From positions 186,001-250,000 of the forward strand of contig JAHLKD010000008.1 of the NCBI GenBank assembly GCA_025526935.1: a stretch of DNA of 64,000 bases, read 5' to 3'. Below are positions 47,899-58,533 of the stretch, piece after piece. The notes under the pieces are model-generated. The model searched no databases. It saw nothing but the letters and a program-made list of their open reading frames with translations, and was not told where the DNA came from. How positions within the stretch are numbered: the stretch's first letter is position 1; each line of letters opens with the position of its first letter. The position numbers and the translations under genes were made by a program. This DNA comes from Cladochytrium replicatum (Eukaryota > Chytridiomycota > Chytridiomycetes > Cladochytriales > Cladochytriaceae).

Positions 47899-50010
47899 AT
47901 GGACCCGAACCCATCGACTCCCCCGCCCGCACTGCCAGCAGATCCGTCGATGATCCCTCGGAAGGCACGGGGAAACCTCATCGATGCCTCCGAGGCCGAT
48001 GATGTCCTAGTCGAAAAGCTAAAATCTGCTGCGGTGCCAGTCATCGACGGAGTTGCTTCACCTTCGCCATCTGCTCCGCACTTCCCGCAGCTGAGAGCCG
48101 TCGAAGCGTTCTTGCAATACTTCAATGTTGGCGCATCTAAAAGAAACGGTGCGAATGGGCATTCTTCACAACCCTCGTCTCGACCATCCTCTCGTCCGTC
48201 CTCCCGCTCCTCCTCGAGACCTTCGACTCCAGGCCAGGAGATGCCTTCACCGCAAACGCTCGCACGACAGCATGTTGAAGCCCTAATGCATTTTGCCAAC
48301 CAGTCTCCCGAACTAGCGACAGTAGCTCTTCTTCGTGTCGAACGAATACTGCAAACTTTCCAACGAGAGCTGCATCTCGTCATACCGTTGCTCGAATTAT
48401 ATCCAAAGCTCAATGAGCAACATTTTGATGCAACAAGAAAGGCAACCAGCCAGCATTGGCGGTTTCTTCCGGACCTTGAATTGGCACTCGACTGGAGAAC
48501 AGGCGACGAAGGGGTCACGCCTCCTTTCGCACGACGGCATCCCGTTGACGAGCGATTCGATTACAGACCTCTTTACTATGGGAAGAGCATGGTTCCCGAG
48601 GAATTCGGACCCAATCACCCACTCAGCAGTTTCATCAATGTACAAGTCGGCACGGACGACCTTCCACCTGCCCGGTTCGCTGCGACATTAACTGCAACGT
48701 ATCCATTTATTACAAATCCGGCTAATCCAATGGGGCTGTCTCCGGATAAGCCAAGCAAACTCTTGCTGAACGATCCGAATAACGATGCGTGGTACGCGAT
48801 CAAACCGAAAGAAGCTAACGTGATCATTGGGGGAATAACAGACGGAAGTGGGTCTGGCCCGAGAGCAAGACTTGCTGCGAACATCGTTCTGGCCATCGTG
48901 CATGAGATGGGGCCAGAGATCTGGGGACGGAAGGGACCAGGCTGCAAAACGACGCAAGATGTGATGAAGTGGTTGCAACGTGTCATCATACGATCGCAAC
49001 AGAAGATTTCACTGATTAACGAAGCCGGGTCGACAACGGCGTCTGTATATGTCATTGCTCCACTCGAACTCCCCCACGGAGCTTCTGAGTATGTCTGCGT
49101 ATACGTGATGGTCGGGGACGTGGAGGGATTCTACTATAGCTCCAAAGTGAGAACATGGAGGGCATTACCGCGTCACCCGCTACTGCGCGACCCTGCCCGC
49201 TTGAATGCCGCCATGACGCCAGGCTCATTGGGAGGACTTCGAACTCGGGTTCCTGGTATGTACTTGTGGTCTGAAGAAGATTGGGGAAGTGCAAGGGTAG
49301 AGAAAGCCGAGCACTGGTATGAAGATGAAATGGCTCCAGCACCGTTCTCGCCCGGAATGGACATGAAATCATCTAACCTGCATTTCGGGATGGTCTCCTG
49401 CCGACGAAGCGACATGTTTTTGTTTTCGACTGACGGACTCGGCGATTGTCTCGACCCAAGGCAGTTGTTCCCGACTCCAGAGTGGGCATCGAACGCAGAC
49501 AAAGAGCTGACCCAGTTCTTTGCATCTCGAGGGATCAATGCGAGGGACCTCGATACACACGACTCCGAGATCTTGAGCGAATTTTCGTTTGGGGACACTG
49601 CTGCGAACGGCGTATCTACTGGTGCCAACGTATCGATTGCGAATGACTGGGCCGCGTATGCACAGTGGGACGCAGATGCTGCATGCCACATATACCGCTT
49701 GAAGCAGCGCGTGTTTACTGCGTTGATGGCGGACCTGGGTGAACGTCAGACCCTTGCACACGAAGTCATGGAGCGATGCGTTGCGCATGCGACGGAAGTG
49801 ACGCGACGCGAAAGGGAGCTTTATGATACCCCAGGTTACGCGATGTCGACTACCAGGGAGTTCAAGGTCAATAAAGTGACCGAGATTCGGCGATACTTGA
49901 TGGAGATTGCGGAAAAGAAGAATGAGAAAGGTTGGAAGAGGTGGATGGTACCGTTGGGAAAGATGGATCATTTAGGGATCCAGGTCGTCGCTGTTTCTTG
50001 CTTGGATTGA
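47899..50010 (+). CDS. PP2C-like (PPM) phosphatase-domain protein, tandem copy 2
   Basis: Intronless frame of 703 residues, starting 187 bp after the first copy on the same strand. It shares the order and many identical blocks with copy 1: VALLRVERILQTFQRELHLV, RKATSQHWRFLPDL, LLNDPNNDAWYAIKPKE, IIGGITDGSGSGPRARLA, INEAGSTTASVYVIAPL, VMVGDVEGFYYSSKVRTWR, SSNLHFGMVSC, LFSTDGLGDCLDP and MDHLGIQVVAV. The N-terminus differs: Pro-rich, then a short repeat of SSRP units (PSSRPSSRPSSRSSSRPS near residue 95) and no coiled coil. Candidate metal-binding Asp residues are kept here too. The two genes arose by tandem duplication and have diverged mostly outside the phosphatase-like core. Substrate unknown. 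Confidence 0.7.
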   Translation: MDPNPSTPPPALPADPSMIPRKARGNLIDASEADDVLVEKLKSAAVPVIDGVASPSPSAPHFPQLRAVEAFLQYFNVGASKRNGANGHSSQPSSRPSSRPSSRSSSRPSTPGQEMPSPQTLARQHVEALMHFANQSPELATVALLRVERILQTFQRELHLVIPLLELYPKLNEQHFDATRKATSQHWRFLPDLELALDWRTGDEGVTPPFARRHPVDERFDYRPLYYGKSMVPEEFGPNHPLSSFINVQVGTDDLPPARFAATLTATYPFITNPANPMGLSPDKPSKLLLNDPNNDAWYAIKPKEANVIIGGITDGSGSGPRARLAANIVLAIVHEMGPEIWGRKGPGCKTTQDVMKWLQRVIIRSQQKISLINEAGSTTASVYVIAPLELPHGASEYVCVYVMVGDVEGFYYSSKVRTWRALPRHPLLRDPARLNAAMTPGSLGGLRTRVPGMYLWSEEDWGSARVEKAEHWYEDEMAPAPFSPGMDMKSSNLHFGMVSCRRSDMFLFSTDGLGDCLDPRQLFPTPEWASNADKELTQFFASRGINARDLDTHDSEILSEFSFGDTAANGVSTGANVSIANDWAAYAQWDADAACHIYRLKQRVFTALMADLGERQTLAHEVMERCVAHATEVTRRERELYDTPGYAMSTTREFKVNKVTEIRRYLMEIAEKKNEKGWKRWMVPLGKMDHLGIQVVAVSCLD

Positions 50011-50258
50011 TTTAGGAAGGTTCTTCGGATGTGCTTTTGCCCCAAATTTGGAACTTTTCATGTTGTGACCCTTTTTAGATTTGATCTCACAAATTGAGCG
50101 TTTCTGTTACTTCCCTGCGGGACAATTCAATCGATGTGCGGATTTCATTGGACAAACAAATGATACTATTCAACTCACCGTTACTAAGCAGCCGTTTTAG
50201 CTTCTTTTCAAAGGAGACACATAGATCGCAGAATAAATGCGGGTGCAAAAATTGGTGT

Positions 50259-52006
50259 TCACTTCCTGGCTTTGAGAACAACTTTGAAAGGTGTTGGAAC
50301 AATAGTGGTTCCCAAGAATCCTCCGTCCGCAACCCATTCAACGCCCTCCGGCTTCTCGATGTCGAAACGATACGCAATGTGCGTAATGGCAAGGAATACT
50401 TCGCTCCGAGCAATGTATTGACCAGGACACAATCTACGTCCGTAGCCGAAATGCGCAAGGGTGGCCGGGTTGTCTTTCAAATCTTCGCTCGTACCGAGCT
50501 GTTTTTCCTTTTCCGAAAAGCGAAGGAATCGGTCGGGGTCGAACGCTTCGATCGGCTCGGACCAGTATTGCGGGTGTCGATGGATGCGCCAAATGTTGTA
50601 CCAAACCTGAGAATCCTTGGGGATAAAGGTGCCATCGAGAACGTCGTCCTCGAGAACAGCATGAGGTGCGCCAATTGGTGCAGGCGGTCGCAAACGTAAG
50701 AGCTTTTAGATCAACTCCATCTTGAGTTAAGATTGTTCATTGCCATCGGTGGAAACCGCACCTCGTTGATAACTGCGTTAGTATAAACAAGTGCTGCTTC
50801 GTCTTCCATGTTGGGCAATCGGCTCTGTGGAACTTTATCCCGTATTTCTTCTTGAACTCGTTGGAGCACTTGAGGGTGGTTTGCCATAAAACAGAAGAAA
50901 TAAACAATTGTCGTTGCGGTTGTATCTGGTTTTAAGGTTCAACACAGCAACTAGTCGCATGTCTGTCTAACCCAGTACCTGCTCCAGCAAAAACCAAGTC
51001 ATTGTTCAACATGACGAGGGCATTTTCACTCAGCTTGAGTTTGTGATCTTCCTCGAGAATGAGCCGTCCCACAAATGACTCCCGCGCGATCTTCGCATTA
51101 ATGGGGTCGGCATCGTTTGCCATCCGAGCCCTCACGTCGGCGATCTCCTTCTGAAGCCAGACATTTCGTCGAGGAATCCATTCCCTGATGATAGCCCACG
51201 CAGGCAAGGGCAGCTTCTTGATAAATGGAACGAGGTTGCTCATTTGGCCTGCTACGCTAGCGTTGTTGAAGTTCTTGATCCAGTCAATAAGTTCGACCAC
51301 TTGCTTGTCGCTGGGATCCCTCGATTTTCCGTACATGACGTTGTAAAGCACGCCGATGGGGAACGTGCGTGTGATTTCATCCGGATCAAACTAGAGAGAC
51401 AAGGGGTTGAGCCCAAGAGTATCGGGGAGATCGTGGATGGAGACATACTGGAGCACCATTGGCCAGTTTCTGGAGGTTGGCAGTAAACTTCTCGGTTTCG
51501 ACATGAAGCACGGAGTTAACTTGCTTCACAGCATTCGGAGACAATAGAGGCTGGATGAGCTTTCTGAACATCCTCCATTCGTCATTGAGTGGTGAGAAGA
51601 CAACGCCAGACTGGCCATTGAAGAACACATTCTCGCTAAAGAACTGGATGATGGAATTAGACCCGAATCTTCATGTATCACCCAAAGGATTTACCGGAAC
51701 TGGTGGCCGGGAGGCATACGTGAGCGATCGGTTGTCCAGTGTGGACTTCTTTGCCCAATCGGGACTGGAAATGATCGTCCATGATTGCCCAAAAAGTTTC
51801 AAACGGAGAACGTCTCCGTACTTGTCTGCAAGCTTGGAAAAAACGACATGCAGGTTCAAGTCGGTGAGCAGATACAGGTGGCCGATCAGGGGAAGTTCAA
51901 CAGGTCCCTTCGAAGAACTGAGCCAGTGTTGGATGATCGATGCTATGATCACGGCAATCACGCCGCCAAACAGCCAGGTGCCCAAAAGGGCGACGAATCC
52001 AACCAT
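50259..52006 (-). CDS. Cytochrome P450 (microsomal, class II)
   Basis: Five exons 52006-51695, 51643-51449, 51390-50979, 50925-50762 and 50702-50259 sum to 1527 nt (508 residues). The N-terminus MVGFVALLGTWLFGGVIAVI is a membrane anchor, followed by the Pro-rich hinge LPLIGHL. Canonical marks: helix C WRMFR, helix I AGADTT (formed across a splice), ExxR as ELLR in the K helix, PERF-type DPDRF, and the haem loop FGYGRRLCPG with Cys as axial ligand. It is anchored in the endoplasmic reticulum and depends on NADPH-P450 reductase. Substrate and CYP family cannot be told by eye. Head-to-head with PEX10, 78 bp between starts. Confidence 0.93.
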
Positions 52007-52084
52007 TTTCCGGCACTTAGTGGTGTCTGGGTTGGCCAATTCTTTTGTTGATCTTAAATACCCATTTTTTGCCCCTTTTTGAGA
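52007..52084. promoter_or_regulatory. 78-bp divergent intergenic region (P450 / PEX10)
   Basis: Start codons at 52006 (minus) and 52085 (plus). Later PEX10 ATGs at 52103 and 52121 would widen the gap to at most 114 bp. The interval is T-rich on the plus strand. Shared control of a P450 and a peroxisome-biogenesis gene would fit lipid-oxidation metabolism, but that is inference. Confidence 0.4.
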
Positions 52085-53427
52085 ATGTTTACCCGGTGCA
52101 AAATGGCGCAGGCAGTCAAGATGTCATCGCTCAACTTTCCTGGAGCATCGCAGGCCGACATTATCCGTGCAAACCAGAAGGATGTTTACTACAAGTCATT
52201 CCTTCTGGATCAGCTATCTTCAACATTCAGGGCACTTTTTGGTAAGTTCCGGAGTCGTTCAGCTAACAGACACACAGACATCAACTAATCACACTACAGG
52301 CGCGAGAAATTACATGACATATAGAACGCAGCTCAATGTGTTCTCTGATTTGGCATACTTTGGTTTATCGACTGGTCTTGGTGTGCTCTATTAACTATGT
52401 TCTGATGAATGTCATTGAACAAACTCATTTAGGGTCACAAACTCTCGGTGAAGAATACTGCGACATTTTACCAGTAGAAGGCTCCAGTATGACACCAGCT
52501 TCAATACAAGTACGTTTATCGCCACTGCTGGGAGGGGACATATCAACTCAATCATCGTGATTTTGAAAACAGAGGAGAGTGTTGCTTTTCGTCCTACAGT
52601 GTTTACTTCCTCATATGGTGGAGAATGGGATAGCAGCGCTTAAACGCGCGACCGTTCGAGAGGAGCAACGGCGGCTGATGAGGAGAGCTGTTCAAGGTGA
52701 AGATGATGACACAACCGATAATCAATCCAGTGAATCGTGGACGCAGCGAACTCGAAGGAGCGTTGCAGCAATTGCACCTTACTACCCAAAATTTTCTGCA
52801 CATATGCGATCCGTGCACCTTGCTGTCTTTTACCTTTATGGAACTTACTATCACCTTTCAAAACGAACAACATCTGTGCAATATGTAAGATAATCTGAAT
52901 CTTCTGGAGGTTAAGTATTCATTACATCTATTCGTACAGATCCTCACGCGACAGCTTAGAAGAGGAGAAGAACCTATCAGCTACGAGGTTCTCGGGTACC
53001 TCATCTTGTTGCAGTACTTGGTGCAAGGATATATCTATCAGCGATCGCGTATGCAAAGCTCCTCTGTCGACCAAAGTGCCAATGCAGACTTCTCCGAGTA
53101 ACGGCAAAAGTTCCGCTTCGCCCTTCTCGAGCTTAACATTTTTGTTTCAGCGACGATGAAAGGGAGAGACTTGCGGCCCTGCCTATGTCCGCGGAACAAC
53201 AAGCTGCGCGAAAGTGTAACCTGTGTCTCAGTGTTCGTACGTTCACCACTGCGACTCCTTGCGGTCATCTCTTTTGCTGGAAGTGTATCGTTGAATGGTG
53301 CCGAAATAAGGTATTATTAGAACATTCATCTACATTGCTCTGTCTAAGTTTCTGTTTGTAGCCCGAATGCCCGCTATGTCGGCAGACTGCGCATCCAGCT
53401 CATTTGTACCCCGTTCATAACTTTTAA
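52085..53427 (+). CDS. PEX10: Peroxisome biogenesis factor 10 (PEX10), RING E3 ligase
   Basis: Seven exons 52085-52241, 52300-52380, 52433-52509, 52573-52884, 52940-53097, 53151-53310 and 53362-53427, sum 1011 nt (336 residues from the first ATG; MAQA at 52103 or MSSL at 52121 are possible starts). The N-terminal part reads [20 protein letters not shown], typical of PEX10. Middle segments ([35 protein letters not shown]) form the membrane domain. The C-terminus is a C3HC4 [28 protein letters not shown] and CPLCRQ, ending [13 protein letters not shown]10 works with PEX2 and PEX12 in the peroxisomal membrane to ubiquitinate the import receptor PEX5. Confidence 0.94.
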
Positions 53428-54177
53428 TGATATGGCCCTATTAGAGTGGCCACGTGAAAAATGATACGTGAAATGAAGCTGAGAATGAGCAGATCCAATA
53501 TTTAACGGACATTTGTACAACATAGGCCAACAGAGAGAGGCGAGCAACATTTGCATTATTAGGCATTTCTTCAAATCAGGCTATTCGACAGTGACGGCCA
53601 CGCAGATATCTATGAATCCGCCGACGCTCAAAGATGTCGAATCCCTAATCATACGCCTCATCAAAGTTGCCGATGCTTCCTGATCGTGAAAACGTCCATG
53701 TCATGTCTCTCCAAGCAACTGAGGATGTTGATGTGGAGGATGAAGCATTTGTGCCTTGTTCGGCAAAAATTTTAAAAGCGTTAATGGCCTAGGAGTGGAA
53801 ATTTGGGCTCCATGCCTGGTGGCAAAAATAATTACTTAATTAACTAATTGATGCAGGTAACAAGGCTAAATAATGGTAAGTATTGAACATTGTTAGACAA
53901 GTTAATAGCTAAGTTGGCAGTTGATGTAATTGCAGGTAACGGGCTCAGTTTTCGAAATTGAAGTTGCCTTCTGCACGAGCGGCGAGCGCGCATCCATGAC
54001 TTGAAATAGCTGAGAAGTTGCTCTGGGAGCTTATAAAATATACTTGCAAATGCATTCCAAGATTTGGTAAGGGCAATCCAGTCCAGCTCTTTTGGCAATA
54101 TTGTAAGAGTTGCATTGTTGGTCAGAAACTGTTTTGGGTTTTTGTTTTGACTTTTGTTTTGTGTTGTTGGAAATAGT
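53428..54177. other. 750-bp gene-poor stretch
   Basis: Downstream of PEX10 the sequence is AT-rich with only short frames. A small frame near 53676 (MLPDRENVHVMSLQATEDVD ...) is too short and isolated to call. No repeat ends, tRNA or transposon parts were recognised. Confidence 0.4.
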
Positions 54178-54305
54178 GGGACCTTTGGAGTGGATCCTCT
54201 AGCTGGGCAACTAGCCGGAAGTTCTACAAAGATTGTCAAACTTGGTCATTTAGAGGAAGTAAAAGTCGTAACAAGGTAGCCGTAGGTGAACCTGCAGTTG
54301 ATCAT
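54178..54305 (+). pseudogene. Displaced 3'-end fragment of 18S rRNA
   Basis: From about 54239 the sequence reads almost exactly as the universal 18S 3' end: ACTTGGTCATTTAGAGGAAG, then TAAAAGTCGTAACAAGG and CCGTAGGTGAACCTGC. The upstream 60 bp (AGCTGGGCAACTAGCCGGAA, then a GATTGTCAAACTTGG junction) fits the tip and descending strand of helix 44. Differences from a functional gene are AGGTAGCCG for AGGTTTCCG, and CTGCAGTTGATCATTA for CTGCGGAAGGATCATTA. No ITS, 5.8S or upstream 18S follows or precedes, so this is a fragment of about 130 bp and not an rDNA unit. The 5' limit is approximate. Confidence 0.85.
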
Positions 54306-54489
54306 TAAGGATTTTATAACAGATCGTTTGGGCAATGTTCAGCAATCGCACTTGCTGAGGCCAGAGCTGACTTTGAGTCGTTCCAATCAATCTCTAGAAC
54401 AATCCTTCCTGGTAATCGAGCAAATCCAAGAACAATTTTCCGGAATTTTGACCCATTTCAATTTGTTTGTCTTCAAAGGTGTCACACGG

Positions 54490-55135
54490 TGAACCCGGAG
54501 ATCAAGGTGCCAGCTGTCAGGATCGGCGATGTTGCTATTGCCGAGTCGCTTGTGATTGTAGAGGTATCTTAGTACATTAAAGAAAAACACCTTCGTTGCC
54601 AACATCATTCATTACCTTACCAAGCTTATCGCTGAGCTCTTGCCCGGAATCAAAGCTTCTCCGGATCCCATCGCACGCGCTAAAGTCTGCTGGCTCATCC
54701 AGTACTTTGCAGACAAGGCCATCGCAACCTGGGTCAAGCTCGGAGCAGATCGACAAAGCAGGCGTACGCGGCTACTGTTGATGGGCTCAAGAAGGTTCAG
54801 TGTCATTCCAGGTTGGTTGCTCCTGTTCTTCATTTCTAATCGACAATTTAAGGTCGACGCTGTGCTGAGGGAGCAGTCAAACGACTGCCATTTCTTCCTG
54901 GGCACGGAGTTCTCACTCCGATCTCGCTTCTGCTACGTTTGCTCTGCAATTCAACGCGGCTGCAAAGGGCGTGCTAGGTATTGATTTGGACATCGACCTC
55001 GAACGGTACAACTAATGGGCTCGAGTGGTCACGAAACGTGAATCGTTGGTTAACACCATTGGGGCGATGATAACGTCGTGGAAGGCTACAAGGCTGGAGT
55101 GGCTAAAAAGTGAAGCAGCCTTATGTGAAATATTT
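54490..55135 (+). pseudogene. Glutathione S-transferase pseudogene
   Basis: Pieces of a GST lie in order on the plus strand: VNPEIKVPAVRIGDVAIAES then LVIVE (the glutathione-binding VPALxxxxxxxxES motif), an intron-like gap, LIAELLPGIKASPDPIARAK with VCWLIQYFADKAIATW (start of the alpha-helical C-domain), VDAVLREQSNDCHFFLGTEF, then SDLASATFALQFNAAAKGV and LDIDLERYN followed by an in-frame TAA and WARVVTKRESLVNTI. The pieces sit in at least three frames and the N-terminal thioredoxin-fold strand beta-1 with the active-site residue is not found. The architecture matches omega/zeta-like fungal GSTs. It looks like a truncated, decayed host gene directly downstream of the rRNA fragment. Confidence 0.7.
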
Positions 55136-55357
55136 GGTTAGTTTTGGTTATCTAGGAGTGTAATCATTATGCAGATGTAAAGGAGTGACAGGATCTATTG
55201 GATACCACAAGCTAGAACTATCTGAGGAATGCAAATAATATGTTTTGCTGCAGTGAAGGAAAGAATATAAAGAGATACACCAAAGATAATATCCCAACCC
55301 AAAAAGATTTCGGGTTCTCAGCAAGTGAATTGTGACTGTTTTCTGGTTCCCAAGTAT

Positions 55358-58112
55358 TTAAACACCTCCTCCCGACCGAACCGTGCTGAACCCGTCTCGT
55401 GAGCCTCCAAACTCGTTGACAAGCTCAATCTGACGTTTCCGGCTACGCTCTTCTTTAATTGAAGCAGCGATCTACAACACAACCAAATCATTAGTCATAA
55501 ACTAAAGCTCTACCTGTCCACATTACCTCAAGAACATCATTGAACTCCAACTCGTTCTTGTTCTTCAGGCCCGCCTTGTTCAAAATCCCCTCAAACTCCT
55601 CCTTTGCTGGCAGCTCCGCCAGCACGACCCCAAGCAACCTCCCCACCTCCTTCGGTCCCACAACCCCAATCCTCTTCTTCGCACCTCCAACCCCACCCTC
55701 GATCTTCGCCGGCTTCTCCAACCTTCCAAACTCGGCCCTGAACCTCTCCATCTCCTCCACAGTAAACAAACTCCTCCTCAATCCCGCGACAGCCTCGTCC
55801 CACGATTCCCTCCTCAACGACACCCACCCCTCAGACCCCTTCGTAGTGGCTGGTGCATCAGGCTCCGCTGCCGCTATCTGGCTCCAGTGAAGCCCCATCG
55901 TCTCCAGGAACCCACACGCAGTCTCGTACTCCCCGCGCTTGCGTTCGCGAGTCCAGTTTAGCTCCTCACCCATGATCTCGACGACGCGGGGGAGAGCCTG
56001 GAGCGCAGCGCCGGAGTCGAGGAAGGCGAGACGCATGCGGCGACTGAGTACGTCCACGGCGGTCATGGCGTACTCGCGACGGACGGCGTGGCGGACCTCG
56101 GCTTCTATATAGGGGTAGCCTGGGGAGAGGCGCTTACCGTGGAGGGGCCAGGAGACGCCGGTTGGTTCGGCGTTGGCGGCGACGTGCCAAGCGCGGTCAC
56201 CGTAGCTGTCTGTGAGGTGCTCGGCGACCTCGGGGTCGAGGCCATAGGTCTGGACTAGCCTGATGAAGAGGTTCTTGGACCACCCTTCTGTGCCAACAAG
56301 GGGCATCGTTCTTGTCACGCACGGTCCTTTGGGTTTCAGATCTAATAACGAAAGTAATCTCAATCTTGGTTCCCTCACTCAACTGTCCAAACTTACCAAA
56401 GACCTCGATAGCTTTATCGACTGTCTCCTCAGCCATGGCTCGGTAAGTGGTCCACTTTCCTCCAGCGATAGTCAACAGCTTACTCTTCGAAACGTTGATC
56501 ATGTGGTTTCGGACCAGCGCGGCAGTGTTCTTTGCAGCGGGGTCACGGACAAGGGGACGGATACCTGACCAGGCTGCGAGAACATCGCCTCTTCGTACCT
56601 TAATTTCTGCACGTATAGTGAAAATGCTAAGTACACTTTCAATGTATCAAAATGTTCATACCTGGAGCAAGGTAGTTCTCAACTTCCTTCAAGATCCAAG
56701 AAATGTCCTCTTCAGTCGGCATGGGGTCGTACGTCACTTTTGTCGGAGAGTCAGTTGTTCCTACAATGACATTTCCTTGCCACGGAAGGAAGTAGATCAC
56801 ACGGCCGTCACTGGTTGCAGGGTCCAGCAAACCCATGTGTCGGGGACTGTTATATTTAAGCCCTATGCAAAATTGACAAAAACGATCCATCAATCCTTAC
56901 CTGAAATAGCTTGGGAGAATGATATGTACACCTGCACTTGGCGCAACGATGCCTTTCGACTCTGTCCCTTCGTCCATTTGTCTGATGTGATCTGAACGAG
57001 AAACGCATTAATACTTACCCATTTATTCGTTTCCACATTGTCTTACCCGTGAACGGCCCAGTGGCATTCACTACACCCTTTGCGTGAACCTTGAAGCTTT
57101 CTCCGCCCATCTTGTCCTTTACAATAGCACCCTTCACATTTCCAGCGGAATCCTTGATCAGCTCCGTGACTTCGACGTGATTCGCAACCGCTGCGCCATG
57201 TTCAACAGCCGTAAGCGCAAGCGACACGTTCATCCGGGAATCATTGTGTGCACCGTCGTAGTACACGATCGCGCCGACGAGCTGATCCTTCTTGAGCATC
57301 GGGAAGGACTCTAGTGCCTTGCGCTTTGAAAGGAAGTAGGAATGCGAAAGGCTCTCCGCGCCAGCAAGAACATCGTACGCTTTGCATCCAGCCCAGTAGT
57401 AAGGGATCTTCCATAGTCTGAAAAATCACATGAGATCAGCCATGCGTTGAAGATTAAGGCACCGCGTGATTGCCATGACTCACTGGTAAACAGGAAGCAT
57501 GATGGGAAGCTGGTAGGACAGATACGGAGCAGTCTTCAAGAAATAAGCGCGCTCGTGCAAAGCTTCCGTGACGAGTTTGAACTGTTCATAATCAAGTTCC
57601 ATGATCGCTTTTTGGAGGTATCTTACGCCTCCATGCACGAGCTTTGTGCTTCTCGATGAAGTCCCTGTGTAAAAACGCAAGTTGATGTCAGAGGCACTAC
57701 CGCAAGCGCGATACGTACCAGAGGCAAAGTCATCCCTCTCTACCATTGAAACAGACAACCCGCGCGTCGCGGCGTCAACCGCACAGCCCGCGCCAGTTGC
57801 GCCAGCGCCAATCACCAGTAGATCGAAAGGGTTTTCCTCCGTCGACGCTTTGAGACGCTCGATCAGCTGCTTCCGCGATGGAGGGTCTGTTCCTCCAAGG
57901 AACTGTGCATCAGCGCTGGCTGCGCTTGCTTCGGTGAGGAGGGGAGATCGGGCGAAGAAGCGTCTTCCAGGATGAGGTGGGCCGTGGGTCGCCCTGTGAT
58001 CTGGCGGGGTCGAAAAGGCACCCGAAACGGCGTAGATGGTAGCGCCGACCGCTGCGGTGGCCGCAGAGTACTTTGCGAACGACCGTAAGCGCGATGCGGT
58101 TCTCGAAGGCAT
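55358..58112 (-). CDS. GUT2: FAD-dependent glycerol-3-phosphate dehydrogenase, mitochondrial
   Basis: Eight exons: 58112-57719, 57664-57484, 57417-57047, 56991-56901, 56846-56662, 56606-56397, 56341-55527 and 55471-55358, sum 2361 nt (786 residues). The start MPSRTASRLRSFAKYSAATA is a mitochondrial presequence with a membrane-like stretch. The FAD Rossmann motif is DLLVIGAGATGAGCAVDAAT, followed by TSSRSTKLVHGGVRYLQ, GAIVYYDGAHNDSRMNV, VNATGPFTD, APSAGVHIILPSYF, FLPWQGNVIVGTTDSPT and IAGGKWTTYRAMAEETVD, all family signatures. It oxidises glycerol-3-phosphate to dihydroxyacetone phosphate, passing electrons to ubiquinone at the inner membrane. It is longer than the yeast enzyme because of its C-terminal domain. 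About 420 bp upstream (58113-58533), next to the 3' end of the chitin deacetylase gene, hold only its promoter. Confidence 0.96.
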
Positions 58113-58533
58113 TGAAAAAAAGGTCTGAAGGAAATGAATGGGAAGGGCGTGGGATTTGTTTAATCACGTGGAGATGGGACGACTGTGATTGGACGATCTA
58201 CGGAAGTAGTCCCATGTCATCATCAATCTCGGACAACGCAGACACGTGAATGGTGCACAGCAGATAAATGCTGTTATTAGAGAGCATTAGAAATTGAAAA
58301 TAAATCATCCACCAGATGGAACCCAAGAACAGTGAGTGATACGGACGCCGTCAAAATGAGAAATGAAAAATAAAATATCACGCTGAAAAACTAACCCATC
58401 CATCCAGCTTGATTGCGGGACAAGAATGTCTAAATGGAGTGTGCAAGAGCAATCATTCTCGTCAAGAGAATGCAATAGAAAATAAAAAAAATTAGCACAC
58501 AGACATAATAGAATAATAAGTGAGAAATGCACT

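Noticed and set aside
46892-49971. Long antisense frames opposite the two PP2C-like genes.
   Set aside because: The sense strand shows conserved motifs in both copies; the antisense products share no conserved motif.
51656-51700. Apparent in-frame TGA early in the P450 gene.
   Set aside because: It lies in a 51-nt intron (GTAAAT...CCAG, 51644-51694); the spliced model sums to 509 codons including the stop.
53598-53800. Short frames near 53.6-53.8 kb.
   Set aside because: Below 40 codons, unsupported by splice sites or homology.
56342-56396. Apparent frame break in glycerol-3-phosphate dehydrogenase.
   Set aside because: Explained by a GTAAGT...TTATTAG intron; the full model is an exact codon multiple.
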